From Deuterostichococcus epilithicus (taxonomy: Eukaryota; Chlorophyta; Trebouxiophyceae; Prasiolales; Stichococcaceae), in contig JAVTLE010000013.1 of assembly GCA_033439295.1 (NCBI GenBank), forward strand, positions 1,302,001-1,366,000: DNA of 64,000 nt, written 5' to 3'. The position numbers and the translations under genes were made by a program. The notes beneath the pieces were generated by a model, which saw nothing but the letters and a program-made list of their open reading frames with translations, searched no databases and was not told the DNA's origin. The stretch's first letter is position 1; each line of letters starts with the position of its first letter. Below, piece by piece: positions 1 to 12,600 of the stretch.

Positions 1-139
1 GCAACCATGCTGTAGTTGTGCGGCTCCTTGTGCATCGACCTCAAGCAATTGGCCCTTGAAACGGGCCGGGTGGTACTGATGAAGGCCTCCGCTTCAGCCA
101 CGACGTGACACCAGGCCAGCCAAATGCATGCAAAATCGA

Positions 140-1483
140 CTAGAGGCTTTCTCTCAAGATTGAAGGTGGTACACCCGCGGCGCCGGAGGGCCCTGCGACG
201 AAGGCCGCCTCCTCGTCGCTGCTGCTCCCATCGCTGGCGGATGCCTCGTCCTCGCTGGCCGCCACAGCGCGGGTTGCACCGCCCTTGGCCCTGCCTGCAC
301 ATGCGTAGCGAGTGGGTGTGAGCCTGGCAGAGTGGCAGGCAATACTGTAGAGGATGCCAGCGACTGCCTGTGCGATGTAGTTAGCCTCAGGCCCACCCCA
401 TTGGCGCAGCAAGTCTGTTGCTGTCAGAATCAGGGGCTGCTGCTGCTTCCTGAAGGGTCAAAAATCATCATGGCAGCTTTCCTCGGCGGATTTCAGTGAT
501 GAACAGCGGCTGCCAGCTGGTCACGCATTCAACCCCATAAGAGATAGCACCTGCATGGGAGCGGCGTCGGCGCTTGGGCGCCCAGGCGGCGTGGCTGGGG
601 CCGGCACACAGCGCTGCCGCCTCCTGGCCGCCGCCCACCGAGTCGGCTCCGGCGCCAGCGGCGCCGCAGATGGCGTCCAGCTGTGCGCCCGTGTACCGGA
701 AGTTTGTGAGGGCGTCCCTGCGTTGCAGAGCATGGCACTTGAGCACTTTTCAGCTCCTTCACCCGGACACAGTGCAGTGGTATCGCATGCCGCCCCAGCT
801 AGCTCCTGCAGAAATCACAGTTCACGGCATCATGCACCGCCTGCGTGCAGAGGCCAGTACCTGTGCAGCTCCTCAGGGTTTAGGGAGAAGGCTCACCGGC
901 CGTTTTCCTCCAGCACAAAGGTGTCGTACGCCCGCGCCGCCTCCTCCTCCGTGTCACAACACTTGCATCGGTACTTGCGCGCGCAGTTATACTTTGCTCG
1001 CCACAATTTTTTTCTACCAGCATTCCGGGTCACGCCCAGGTATTTGCTGTCGCCCTGCGGCTTGTGCGCCAGCTTGGCACGCTTGAGCTCTGCCAGCAGC
1101 TGCGGCAGCGTCATGTCGTCGAGCTGCCGCATCTCGCCTTGGGTGAGGCCCACCTGCAGCTCTGCGTCGGCTCCGTCCAGCTTGTGCAGGATCCTGCGTG
1201 TACACATGACGGCACTTGCGTGAAGGCCTCCGCTGCTTGACGGAACGTACCTGATCCCATACCTCGCTTCTGTCTGTCCCTTCATGGAGAGGTGGCTGCG
1301 GACCAAAAGTGCTTCTTTCGGATGATAGCTGAGTGTGCTGCAGAGTGTGCAGCTGCAGAGTGTTACGCTGTGCTGGTTGGACTTCGAGGCTCGCACTTGT
1401 CGCGAGCCTTCGCGGCGGCCTCCTCCGTTGCATGTGTGCCACCGCTCAGATATGAGCGGCTGGGGCCCCTGCCTTGCACCCAA
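140..1483 (-). CDS. AP2/ERF-like DNA-binding domain protein (ends uncertain)
   Basis: Probable plant-type transcription factor. The exon at about 897-1193 encodes an AP2-like core: SKYLGVTRNAGRKKLWRAKY followed by DTEEEAARAYDTFVLEENGR, matching the family pattern of YxGV, a W-containing strand and the AARAYD helix. A GT donor after base 897 joins in frame to the exon at 551-717, which starts RDALTNF, where AP2 domains usually have a (K)xNF end. A basic run (PKRRRRSHAG) follows and could be a nuclear signal. An acidic, serine-rich stretch at 140-412 may be the tail. The first exon and true start are not resolved; 1483 is only the upper limit of the open frame. The linker in the DNA-binding sheet differs from land-plant AP2 domains, so the DNA target cannot be inferred. 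Confidence 0.6.
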
Positions 1484-1690
1484 CCTGACCAGCTTTTGCC
1501 GCCGTTTCGGGTGTGTACGCCGTCATAAGTCGAACTTCTCAGCCAGGCCCCCATGTGCAAGACGTGCTGTGCTATCGGCGAAGCCCTCTCCTGATCCTGC
1601 AGGACAGCTACTGCGCGCTATATAGTTGAACTGAACTCTGAACGAGAAGGACCGAGCCGGCTACAGGGCTGGAAGATCTGGAAGCTGAAT

Positions 1691-1737
1691 GGATGAATGA
1701 ATGATTGAATGAATGAATACATGAATGAATGAGTGAA
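1691..1737. repeat. GAAT/ATGA tetranucleotide microsatellite
   Basis: About eleven imperfect GAAT units with single-base interruptions, between the AP2 gene and the 3' end of the epsin gene. The rest of 1484-1902 shows no gene; it should hold the AP2 promoter and the epsin 3' UTR. Confidence 0.85.
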
Positions 1738-1902
1738 GCTGTTTACTCAACGTACGAGTATGCACAAGGTGACCCTACGGCCCTGGTACCAGACAGCCGC
1801 GCCCATTTCTAGCTGCAGGGACTACGAGTGTGTCCAATTCCAAAACGCAGTGTACGTGTTCACGCGTCGTGGTATCTAGGTAAGATAATTCTTTGGCCAC
1901 CA

Positions 1903-4900
1903 TTAAAACCCCAGGCCTGCAAACGGATCAGGGCCACTGCTGCTGCTCTGCGGCTGCTGACCCTTGCCGGCGCCCGTGAGCCCCAGCTCTCCCACGTGCA
2001 CCTGCGACTCCAGCGCCGCACCGCCGCCGCCGCCGTAGCCCTGCTGCTGCGCCGGCGCACCAAAGCCCGCTGGCAGGCCGCCGCTCGCGCCAAGCTGCCC
2101 TGCGCCCTGTGGGGCGCCATTTGCAGCGGCGTGCTGCACGCCCGGCTGCGGGGGTCCATAGCCGCCCGCCGCCTGCTGCCCGAACGGCGCGGCCACTGGC
2201 TGGGCGGGGAAGCCCCACCCGGGCTGCTGCTGCGGCTGCTGCTGGAACTGGCCAATCGCTGCAGTCGGCGCTCCGTAGGGCGAGCCCTGCGGTGCTGCGC
2301 CGTATGGCGACCCCTGCAGGCAGCAAGTTGTCTTGAAGTCTGCAGCAGGTATGTTGCACAAGCATTCCGGAGTTGATGTCAGCGTTTGCGCTGCAGACGC
2401 TTGCTTGCATGCCAAAGACATGCAAATGTTCCATGCGGCAATGCACGAGCACGCTGGAGTGCATTGCAAGACAATTCGCAGGCTCCAACGCCAGCAGGGG
2501 GCGAGATGCTTACTCGTGCGTTACTGCCATAGGGGACTGGCTGCAGCGGCTGAGGAGGCGCAGTCGCAGGTGATTCGGAGAAAATGTCCTCCGGCAGCGC
2601 AGGCTTTGACATCGGGGCGATGCTGGGCTGCAGTGACGAAAAGAGCATTCATCAGTGCCCTGCAGCTCATGAGAAATGACATGGAGTCGCCACCACTCAA
2701 GCAGCAAACATCTTGAAAAATGCGAAAGACACACATCGACCCACTCCTGCAATTCAACTCCAACGCTGCAAGTGTGCAGGCGCAGACAGAGAAGCAGGTG
2801 GGAAACTAGTTCGACCTTGGGAGCTGTGCTGGTGGCCGGGCTGGCTGCTGGCGATGCTGATCCAAAGTCGCCAAAGGGGTCAGCCGATGCCGCTGCCCCC
2901 GCCGCCGCCGGCTTGGCAGGCTGCGGCGCTGGCGCACTGTCCAGAGCAAACAGGTCCTACAAGAGGACACAAGACTTGTGTCTCTCATCAGACGCTGTGG
3001 CTGCTCATCCATTGGAGCGAACATGGCATGCCCAACGTGTCGATTGCTCCCTCTTCCCGTAGCGCGGCGGCCTTCTCAGCACACCAAAGTCAAATATTCA
3101 CGGCCCGCTGCCCAGGGACTGCCAGAAAAGACAGTCGCGGCCGCTCACCGCAACAGGGTCGACTGGCTTGGCCTGGCTGGGTGCCGCCTCGAAGTTGGCC
3201 CAGGAGGAACCACTTGTGTCTGCTGCGGCCGCCGGCGATGCTGATGCGCCGCCGTCGGCGCCTTCGAAGGCGTTCCAGGCGTCTGCGGATGCCCTTGCAG
3301 CCGGTGCCTGCACACAACCGAGGCGCTTTGGTCACCTGCCCTGGCTGTCTGTCCCCTTGGACGTTCAGGCTGACAGACACCTCAAACAAGCGGCATATAA
3401 TGGCACATTGACAGCACGGCTGCCCTTCAGAAGGCCCATGCACCAAGTTATGCCAGGCGTCCAGGCAGGACCTGCAATTTCGCTGACGTCCGTTAGGCAC
3501 ATGGGGAAAGCTTTTGTCAGCTTTTTCCTCAAGAGTCCGAAATCGTCAAAGCATCTCTTCAGATGCTGCAAAGCTCACCGGGGCGGCAGGCTCGTCATCC
3601 AGGCTGCCCATGAGGTCCAGTTCCTGCGCCGTTGCCTTGGGCGCCGACCGCGCCGCTGCGGGGCTGGCCCTTGTAGCCGCAGCCGTGGGCGCAGCTGGCT
3701 TCAGGCCCAGGGACGCAGATACCTGCGCCAATGACGAGTGTTCATTGTGTGCATGCAAGCAGTGGGCGAACCGCGTTTGGTTGCTCATCGTGCACGATGC
3801 CCACCTCGAAGCATGCCCAGTGACCGGCGGTACCCCGGCAACTACTTGCTCCCGGAACAGGCAGCAGAATGTCCTGGGTGCCCAGCTCTGATGCCCTAGT
3901 GCTCCGAGCTGTGGACCCTGGCTTGGCTGCTATCAGGCGCCTGAACATTGTTCCTAGCTGACTCCGGGCTGGACCCTGAACTAGGCTCCAAATTTCAGAA
4001 CTGCGGGGTCTGGTCGCACCATAGGGTCCAGGCGCACGGCGGAAAGCTCGACTCACGACTGGAGTCCGCGCTCGCTGACACATCAACCGCCCGGGGCTGT
4101 GGTGGGGAGATGAAAGAGAGGTGCATACCTTGGGGTCGACGCGCATTGTGGACAGCTTGCGCCCCTGCCGCGCGGCCCCCTCCGCATCCCCCTCCTTCTC
4201 TGCCGCCTCCTGCCGCCTGATCGCCTCTATGCGCGCCCTGCAGGCGCCGCGCTGGTGAGCCTCGCGTTTCTCGAGTACCAGGGGGGATCACCGGGACGAC
4301 CGTGTCGAGTGACAAGCAGCACCACCCAGCGAGCAGCTTCAGACAGGTGCTGCATGCTGGCTGTACGCGATACGACATGAGCGCTGAGATGCACTTCAAC
4401 AGCAGGGGCTGGAGGGAATTCGGCTCAGCGTCTCAGCGCTTACTTGGTGGCCTCCATCGGGTCGGCGTCCCGGCTGGACTGTCCGATGGCACCGCGGTCG
4501 CCGCGGCCACCGTTGCGCGACTCCCGCGTCGCATAAATGTCATCCTCGTCCTCGTCGTCATAGTAGCTCCTGTTGCCTGCGGGGGGAGCACAAGCTTGTG
4601 TGAAGCCCCTCCCTGTGCTGCAGCTGTCGTCCACAGACACCTGATGCAGCAAAGGCTTGTGCATACGAGACTGACCTTATGTATGCATGCTTGTGCACGT
4701 CAGGCAAGGGCATTGGCGACAGCACTACCAACCAAAAACGCATCTCACCGCCGGCGCTGGAGCCGCCCAGCTTGTTCCGCATCATGTCTGACGACACGCC
4801 GGTGTACTTGCTCTTGAGCTCCTTCGCCTGCCACATCAAGTGTTGCGAGTCAACATACATGCAGCTGTCTTGCACCGCACCAACTGCAGTGCGAGCCAGC

Positions 4901-6142
4901 AAAGCACCCGACTCCGGCCACCACCAAAGTTTCGCCAGCATCACATGTGCAGCACCAAAGCTGGACCTGATAGCACGCAAGCCCGTGCACTCCTCTGCCA
5001 CCTTGGCGCCGGCGGCCATGCGCTGCCAATGCAGGACACGATGTGCAGCATGGCATGCATCAAGGTGCACAGCAGGTCCGAGGCAGCTTTGTCGCCTGCA
5101 TTGCACAGTTTTGACGCCAGTACGCCATGGAGCGCACTTTTTTGCGCTCTTCGCGCACGCGCTCGGGGTCGATAACCAGCTCGCACAGCTGCTTAGCGCG
5201 GTGGCGCACGTTCTCGCCGTGGTCCCGCATGTTTTTGTCCTTGTACTGGAAGTTTTGCAGCTTCTCGACGACGATGATGTTGCTGGACAGCTCCTGCACC
5301 ACCTGATCACACCCAGGCATGGTTGCTTCAGGTCAAGTGCTTCAGCCGCTCGGCAGGTTAGCTGATGGAGAGCGCCAGACCTCCAAGACAAGCTCCTATG
5401 TCAGCCTTCCCCTCCCCTCTGCCTTGGGCGGTAGCCGTGACCTTTTTTCTGCTGCTGCTTTTACGTGCCCATCTGCCAGGGTTCAGTGCCATGGCGACTT
5501 GTTTCAGTGCTGGCCGACCTTCTGCGGCCCGTGCTTGAGCATGTGCTCCAGCAGCAGCAGCGACTTGTAGACGTGGCGCCACAGCTCGCCCGTGTCCTGC
5601 AGCCGCCGTGCGATGACGCCCATGATCTGGCGATAGCCCTCCGCATCATATGCCGCCTCCGAGATTTCTGCGATGTGCAAAGCCAGTTCTGTGGATCTCA
5701 GAGATGCCCCGGCAATGATGAAGGTCAGGTGGTTGAAATCATGGCCCGTGAGCGCGTTTCCCTGACCCCACCAGCGCCACTGCAAATCGCGACCAGCAGC
5801 GTCTTGAGTTGATCGGAATGAAATGTAGCGGCTCTCCAGATGGTCCGATTGATGCACGGTCTCAGGGTCTGCATGTTACAAATACGTGCACGAAGCAGTC
5901 GAGATGCACACGATTGGAAGCCATGCACACAGGCAGCCTTGTGGGCTGATTGCTTCGCTGTACTTACCTGCCATGGTGCTGCCATGCGGCCCCCATGGCT
6001 CGTTGTTCGTGGCTTCCTCCACCTTCACCTCCAGGTCTGTCAGGTTGAGAGCCATCTGCTTGACTTTCGTGGACAGCGAGCTGATGTACCCCATGGCTTC
6101 CGTCTTTTTGAACTCCTTCGCGAAAGCCTTGATCTGATCCAT
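1903..6142 (-). CDS. Epsin-type ENTH-domain clathrin adaptor
   Basis: Endocytic or trans-Golgi adaptor that binds phosphoinositides through ENTH and recruits clathrin. Exons seen, in order: 5968-6142 (start MDQIKAFAKEFKKTEAMGYI, ending with the ENTH hallmark NNEPWGPHG), 5519-5667 (RRLQDTGELWRHVYKSLLLL), 5138-5303 (EKLQNFQYKDKNMRDHGENV), 4749-4827 (KYTGVSSDMM) and 4444-4576 (acidic, SYYDDEDEDDIY). Later exons are disordered and Ala/Pro/Gln-rich, with a clathrin-box-like LDLMGSL near 3600, DPF motifs of the AP-2-ear-binding kind near 2850, a doubled QGSPYGA unit near 2290, and the end DPFAGLGF. The ENTH fold and exon phases agree well; boundaries in the disordered tail are less sure. The start fits because the family begins only a few residues before ENTH helix 1. 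Confidence 0.88.
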
Positions 6143-6628
6143 GACGTCTCAGCGCTGCAACCCCGCAGAGCCCACACGCCAGTCTTCCGATTGCTTCTGG
6201 CAGATCGGATATAGAGAAAGTGTGTTTCGAGCGCCTGCGGCTTCAGCGGACCTGAATATGTATTGAGTCGCGCAACAGCAACAAGCGTCAGCTGTGTGCG
6301 CTCGTCAACTGGCGAGGTGCCGCACCACGCGCATGGCCTGCAATAAGCACTGGGGTGGATGACGGGCGTGTAATTTTCTGCCTGGTGACATCGACCCGTA
6401 ACAACACAATAAAGCTGAATTGCTCTGCCTGCTCAACGTGCATATCATCAGTTCAGCAGATTCAGCAGATTGCTCTTGAAGTTCCCCGATACGTGCATGC
6501 GAAGTGACGGCTGTCACGCGCGTTGGAACATCAGACCAACCATCAGGTGCCACCTCCATCGAAACTGACAGAAAAGCCAGCTTTTGCTGCGCCTCGACGG
6601 CAGCTCTTTCATGTGAGCGCGGCCAGCG
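6143..6628. promoter_or_regulatory. Divergent intergenic region, epsin / Prp28
   Basis: 486 bases between two start codons facing away from each other. It must carry both promoters and 5' UTRs. I see no TATA box or other clear motif. Confidence 0.5.
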
Positions 6629-9600
6629 ATGCCACGGTCCCTGTCGCCGCGCGACAGGGACGCACGACGCGACCGGTCGCCCAGCGCGCACAAGGAGCGC
6701 AAGGAAAATAAGGACCGGCACAGGGACAAGGACAGAGACAGCCACAGAGACAAGGCGAAGGAGTTGCACATAGGAAAGGATACAGACAGCTCCCGGCCGC
6801 GCAGCAAGGAGCGTGAGCGTGAAGACAGGAAGCGCCGCCGCGAAGACAGCCGCGAGCGCGGGCGGGTGGACGAGCCCAAGCGCAGCCGGCNNACGCGCAG
6901 CCGCAGCCGCGAGCGCGCCGCCACCCGTGATCGGGAGGCGGGCCGCGACGCCTCTAGGCGGCCGGACGACCGGGCACACGGCAGGGACCGGGAGCGGCCG
7001 CGCAGCCTCGAACGCTCAAAAGACAGGGCGCACAGCCCTGAGCGGGGGCGCAGCNNCGNCCGGGCGCGCAGTCGCGGGCAGAGCCGCGACCGCGGTGGCA
7101 GCAGGCGGCCGGAGGATGGTGGCGCCGCCACCAACGGCAAGGCGGATGACAGGGAACATGCAAATGGCTCCGCAGCTGCTGCGCCTGAGGAAGGCGAAGT
7201 TCTGCCGCCGCCGCCTGCGCCAGTGAAAAAGGCTGAGGTGTGTTGCTCTTGGTGCTGCTTCCCGCCCTGCGCAGACGCTGCGGTGCAAGGTCTTGATAGA
7301 GCAGTGCAGCAGCTGGACAGCTCGCTGCTAGAGGCTGGTCGCCCATGCAGGGGTCCTCCAGAGATGTGTTGTTTTGATTCCAGTGGCTGTGATTGCATAC
7401 TTGCATCTGCTTGCAAAGATGTTGCGATATGGGAACGCAGTAGTGTTCAAGGCGCAGCTTCTTTGTCCAGCCTAGTGGGTGCACGAAAGAGGGAGGGAGG
7501 GGGGCGCCAGCAGACAGCAATGGCATCTTCGAACCGACCACAATCTGACGGGTAACGCCTGGCTAATTGGTGGACAATCTCCCGCCACAGCCGCTGTCGC
7601 TGGAGGAGCTGGTGCGAAAGCGGGAGGCGGAGGCGCTGGCGGCCAGCAAGCCTGTGTTCCTCACGAAGAAGCAGCGCGAGGAGCTCGCCCTCAAGCGCCG
7701 GCAGGTCAGCTCTGGCCTTGCAATCTTCCCGTTTCCGGCAATGGCTCCGACTGCTGCTCCCAGCCTGCGCTCACGCAGCGCGTTTGTTCCCGATCTGCTC
7801 TGATGCAGCAACTCCCGATCTGCTCTCATGCAGCAACTCGAAGCCAACAGCGGCAAGCTCAACTGCGAGCAGCATTCTGCAACAGCGTCGCGACTCTTGG
7901 AAAGTTGTGGCGGTGCACTTGGGCGCTTGGCCTGTGAGTGTCGTGATGGGTCCAGGGTCTGGGCTGCAGATATGACAAGGAGTCTTCGATTATGCTACGC
8001 ACACATGTACATCATATACTGTGCCACAGGAGGAGGTGGCGGCAAAGGCGGCGGCGCAGTCGGCCGTGGCGTCGCCACCCAGCCGCGTGCGCGATGACGG
8101 CGAGCGACCGCGTGGCGGAGACGAGCGGCGGCGGGAGGAAGACCGGCGACGGGACGACGACCGGCGGCGTGACGACCGGGCGCGGGATGACGACGCCCGG
8201 CGGCAGCGTGAGATCGTGANTGGTGCACCCCCCCCCCAACCTCCTCAACCGTGTGATTCCCTGCTGGAAGCGCCTGACAGGCGGCGCAACGATGGGCGGA
8301 CCCACATGCAGAGCTGCAGCTAAACTCTGAGAACTGAGTCGAGTAGGTGAATCCGCTCACTCAGTCCCCGAGTTCGCTTTGGAAGAGCAGCGGGACTGGG
8401 CCTCTAGCAGGTGCTCGCACCCAGATGCTAGCTCACATGTCATGTCCCGTATGTGCAGAACCGGGAGCGGGAGAAGGAGCTGGAGATGATCAAGGCGCAG
8501 TACCTGGGTGGCGAGAAGAAGAAGAAAAAGGTGCTCAAGGGCGCTGAGAAGTTCAAGTTCAACTTCGACTGGGAGGCGGGCGACGACACCAGCCGCGACC
8601 TCAACCCGCTGTACAACTCCACGCATGGTTTGCAGCTTACTTTTCCAAAGATGTCTCCTCCAGATGTCTTCCCACATCTCTCACTGTTCACGAGCATCCC
8701 ATGCATCGGCATTGGCATCAGCATCAGCATCGGCATCTGCATCGGCATCAGCGCATGTCAGACTGCGAAGGTCAGTACAAAGGTGACTGCGCGGCCGCAC
8801 AAACTGCAACAGGGTGCTGGCCACCCTGCTATGCGGCCTCTTTGAGAAACATAAAGTGCATGTCGCCTCTTGGTGTTGCAACCTGAACTCTCTGGATCTC
8901 TCAATTGGCTTCACAGCAAGCCAGCTCGTGTGTCAACTTGAGAGCAACGAACACTCAAGTCGCTCCCTTGTGCTCCCTTGCACTTGCGCAGAGGCGGCGC
9001 TGCTGTTTGGGCGGGGGCTGCGGGCGGGTGTGGACCGACGAGAGCAGAAGAAGCAGGCGGCAGGCCACGAGGCGGAGCTGCTGCGCAAGGTACGTTGCGA
9101 TGCTCTGTACATTCTTTCTGTGCTGTCCCACCATGTTCTGGCTGCCGTAGCACGCACCATTCCCCGGGGTTGCTTCCGATCACAGTCGTGTGTCGAACCC
9201 TACATGAGGTGTAGCTGCAGGGAGAGCGAGCCCCACAAGCGCATCGAGGCATCCGTCACTCGTGCTGGTCGACCCTGGAGCACCTCGTTATTTGCACAAA
9301 AACGATCGTTTCTCATGGGACGAGGTGTTCGACGCACATGGGCATGTGGTGTGCACGACAGGTGCGGGAGGCGCAGGGCATCAAGGAGACGCAGGAGGAC
9401 AGGCGGCGCGACCGCAACCGCCAGGCCATGGCCGAGGCGTACGGCAAGAGCAACATGAAGGTGCACACCTGCCTCCAGAACCCGTGCCCTGTGCAGTGTG
9501 TTTGCCAGATGGCGCCGGGAGGGGCGCTGCTGTCCGCCCAGATTGCGCAGAGCCACCCAGGTTGCGACGCAACGCTTGCGCAGAGCCCGGCCGCCTCTGC

Positions 9601-12600
9601 GGTTCAGCGGCGCGCAAGGCTGCGCGTGCATGGAACTGCGACCCGCTTGGAAAGAAGCAGCGAGCAGCTGCTCAGGCTGCTCACATGCATCGTTCAATCC
9701 CCTTCATGTTAAACGCCATCCCTGGCCATTCAGACCACGCCCCATGCCGCGCAGGTGGGGTCGCACTGGTCAGAGAAGTCGCGGGACGCGATGACAGAGC
9801 GTGACTGGCGCATCTTCCGGGAGGACCACAACATCTCGTACAAGGGCGCCTCCCTGGACAAGAACACGCTGCCCATCCGCAACTGGGGCGAGGCGGGCCT
9901 GCCCGAGCCGCTCATGCAGGTGTACTGTCTAGCAGAGTCGTTGATCTTGGTGCATCGACCTGAGGTCTGAGGCTCGAATGATCTGCAGAGCCTTGTCCGG
10001 TGTGCCTACACAACAGTGGCGAGATCTTACACATGCTACCTGCTGCTGCGGCAAGCACAGTGATACAACAAGACTACTGCTTGATTTGTTTGCACCTCAG
10101 TTTGCGGTACACTGAAAGTGCTACTGCTGCCACTGCGCAGGCGGTGGAGGCCATGAAGTATCTGAAGCCGTCGCCCATCCAGATGGCGGCCATTCCATTG
10201 GGCATGCGCTTCAGGGACGTCATTGGCGTCGCCGAGACGGTGTGTTGAAGTGTCACTGTTCTCCCCTGTCTTCGTTCCCCAGCTGAGCCAGAGCAGCTCT
10301 GGCGCATCCCTGGTGCAATACCCTGGGGCTCTGCTCTTCACGGCAGGCCATCATGCTGGTTGTCACAGCATGCCAAGGCATGCAACCCGACACACATGAC
10401 TGGCTGCCCCGCAGGGCTCGGGCAAGACAGCAGCCTTCGTGCTGCCGATGCTGACGTACATCATGAGCCAGCCCAAGATGACGGAGGAGGTCGCGGCGGA
10501 GGGGCCTTACGCTGTCATCATGGCGCCGACTCGCGAGCTGGCGCAGCAGGTGTTTTCTCGTGTTCATTGTGATCCATGCAGTGTCTGCAGGATGTGGGCC
10601 CTGTTTTGATGCATCCTCACAGGGTCGTAGGCCTTGGACCTTGAGTTTGCTGGCAGCTGCCGGCCATGAGGACATGGCTGGCACATGAGAGCAGCACGAG
10701 GTCTCTGACAAGTCGACCAATTGCTGGACGTTTTCGCTGCAGATTGAGGAGGAGTCGATCAAGATGGCGCAGTTCACAGAGTTCCGCTTCGTGTGCGTCG
10801 TCGGAGGTGCAGCATTCGTACAGCTCGGTGGCATGACTCCAGTTGCCTCCGGACGGACCTCAGCACTAGCAGCACGCCAGCGCCTGGCACATTCGTTGTG
10901 AGAGTTGAAGCGCAAGTCATTGCATGCGGCCATCTGCGATCTCTCACGTGCATCAACAGCTCGAGCACGTCCCATGTGCGCCACTGCACAGGCCAGAACA
11001 TCGAGGACCAGGGCTTCAAGCTTCGCAAGGGCTGCGAGGTCATCATCGCGACGCCTGGGCGACTCATCGACTGCCTGGAGCAGCGCTACGCGGTGCTCAA
11101 CCAGTGCAACTACATCGTGCTGGACGAGGCGGACCGTATGATCGACCTCGGCTTCGAGCCCCAGGTCTGCTGATGCTGACGTGCCTCCTGGGCAATGCTT
11201 GTCCCTGTCCTGCAGCTGAAGTCCTGCATGACAGATCGCATGCTCGACCTCGACTTTGAGCCCCAGGTGCTGGGGCCCTGATCTGCTCTGTTTGCACGGC
11301 TTTATTCATTCATGTCGTCGCCTGAGCACGTCTCCTCAGGCTGCAATCTGGCCATGCACTTGTGACTTGCAGACCCAACTCAGTGCTCGTGTTGGTGATG
11401 CGCCACCGGCTTGCAGCCAGTCTGTCACGCCAGCGTGCAGAGGCGCCTCCCGGTTGTGCAATGCTTGGCGTTTGAACCTGATGCCTTGTGCGCGCACAGG
11501 TGATAGGCGTGATGGACGCAATGCCGAGCACCAACCTGAAGCCGGAGGGCGAGGACGAGGCGCTGGTGACCGACCGCATCTACCGCACCACCTACATGTT
11601 CAGGTGCCCGTCCCTATCGTCCCTACCTCTCGCTGCTGCCTTTGACAGGTTGGCCACGTGCACATGATGGGCCATTGGTGCAAAACCCTCCCTTGTGAAA
11701 GCACGTCTGATGGCAGTGTGCTCCGCCGGCAAGGGCCCACAGCTATCGAGCTGGCAGTCGTGCTCCGCTTGGCAGCTGGATGCGCGGTGCGACAGAGCAC
11801 TTTGCAACCTTCCTGTGCGCCTGCATCAGTTCGGGTCACAAGGCCGCTCATCGACGCTGCACGTCTCCCTGAAGCCGAGCCCCAGACCCTGCTCCCCCGC
11901 GGCACCACGACACCGCCGCCAGTGGACGCGGCTGGCTCGCAGACACCTGATGCCCCGCGGCTCCCTGAATCCTTGACACTGCTCCGCTGCAGCGCGACGA
12001 TGCCGCCGCCGGTGGAGCGGCTGGCCCGCAAGTACCTGCGCCGCCCCGTGGTCATCAACATCGGCAGCGCCGGCAAGGCGGTGGACCTCATCACGCAGCG
12101 CGTCCTGGTCGTCAAGGACAACGAGAAGCCCTCGCTCCTGGAGCGCGAGCTCTCGTGCGATTCGTTTCTTCTCGCTTTCTGCTGTTCCCGCTCCTCCGCG
12201 CTCGGAGGCTCTGTCGCTCGCGTCCTGCCGGGTTTGCAAACCCTGCCGCTCTTGTCAGCCCCGTCGTTCTTGTCAGCCGTGTCGCTCTCGAACCCCTGTC
12301 GCTCATATGTTTGGTCGCCTCATGTCGTCAGCGCAGCGCAGCTGCAGTGCCGCTCCTGCTGGTGCTGCTGAGGCCGGCGGGCGGGCACCACAACTGGCCC
12401 TCACAGAGTCTGGCATGCTGCCGGTCTGCTGCCAGCGCCATTGCTCGACTGGTGCACAGGAGTCTGGCACCAAGGAGGGTGCCCAACCTCGTCGGAACAT
12501 GACTCGCGACCGCGTGGAGGGAACTTCAGCCATTGTCAAACCCTGGAAACCGCCTGTGATTCGTGTTCCAGGCACATGGGCGACCGCGTGAAGGTGGTGG

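Noticed and set aside
8703-8754. Possible Asp/Ala repeat protein from the hexamer repeat
   Set aside because: The repeat lies in an intron between two Prp28 exons whose phases match without it.
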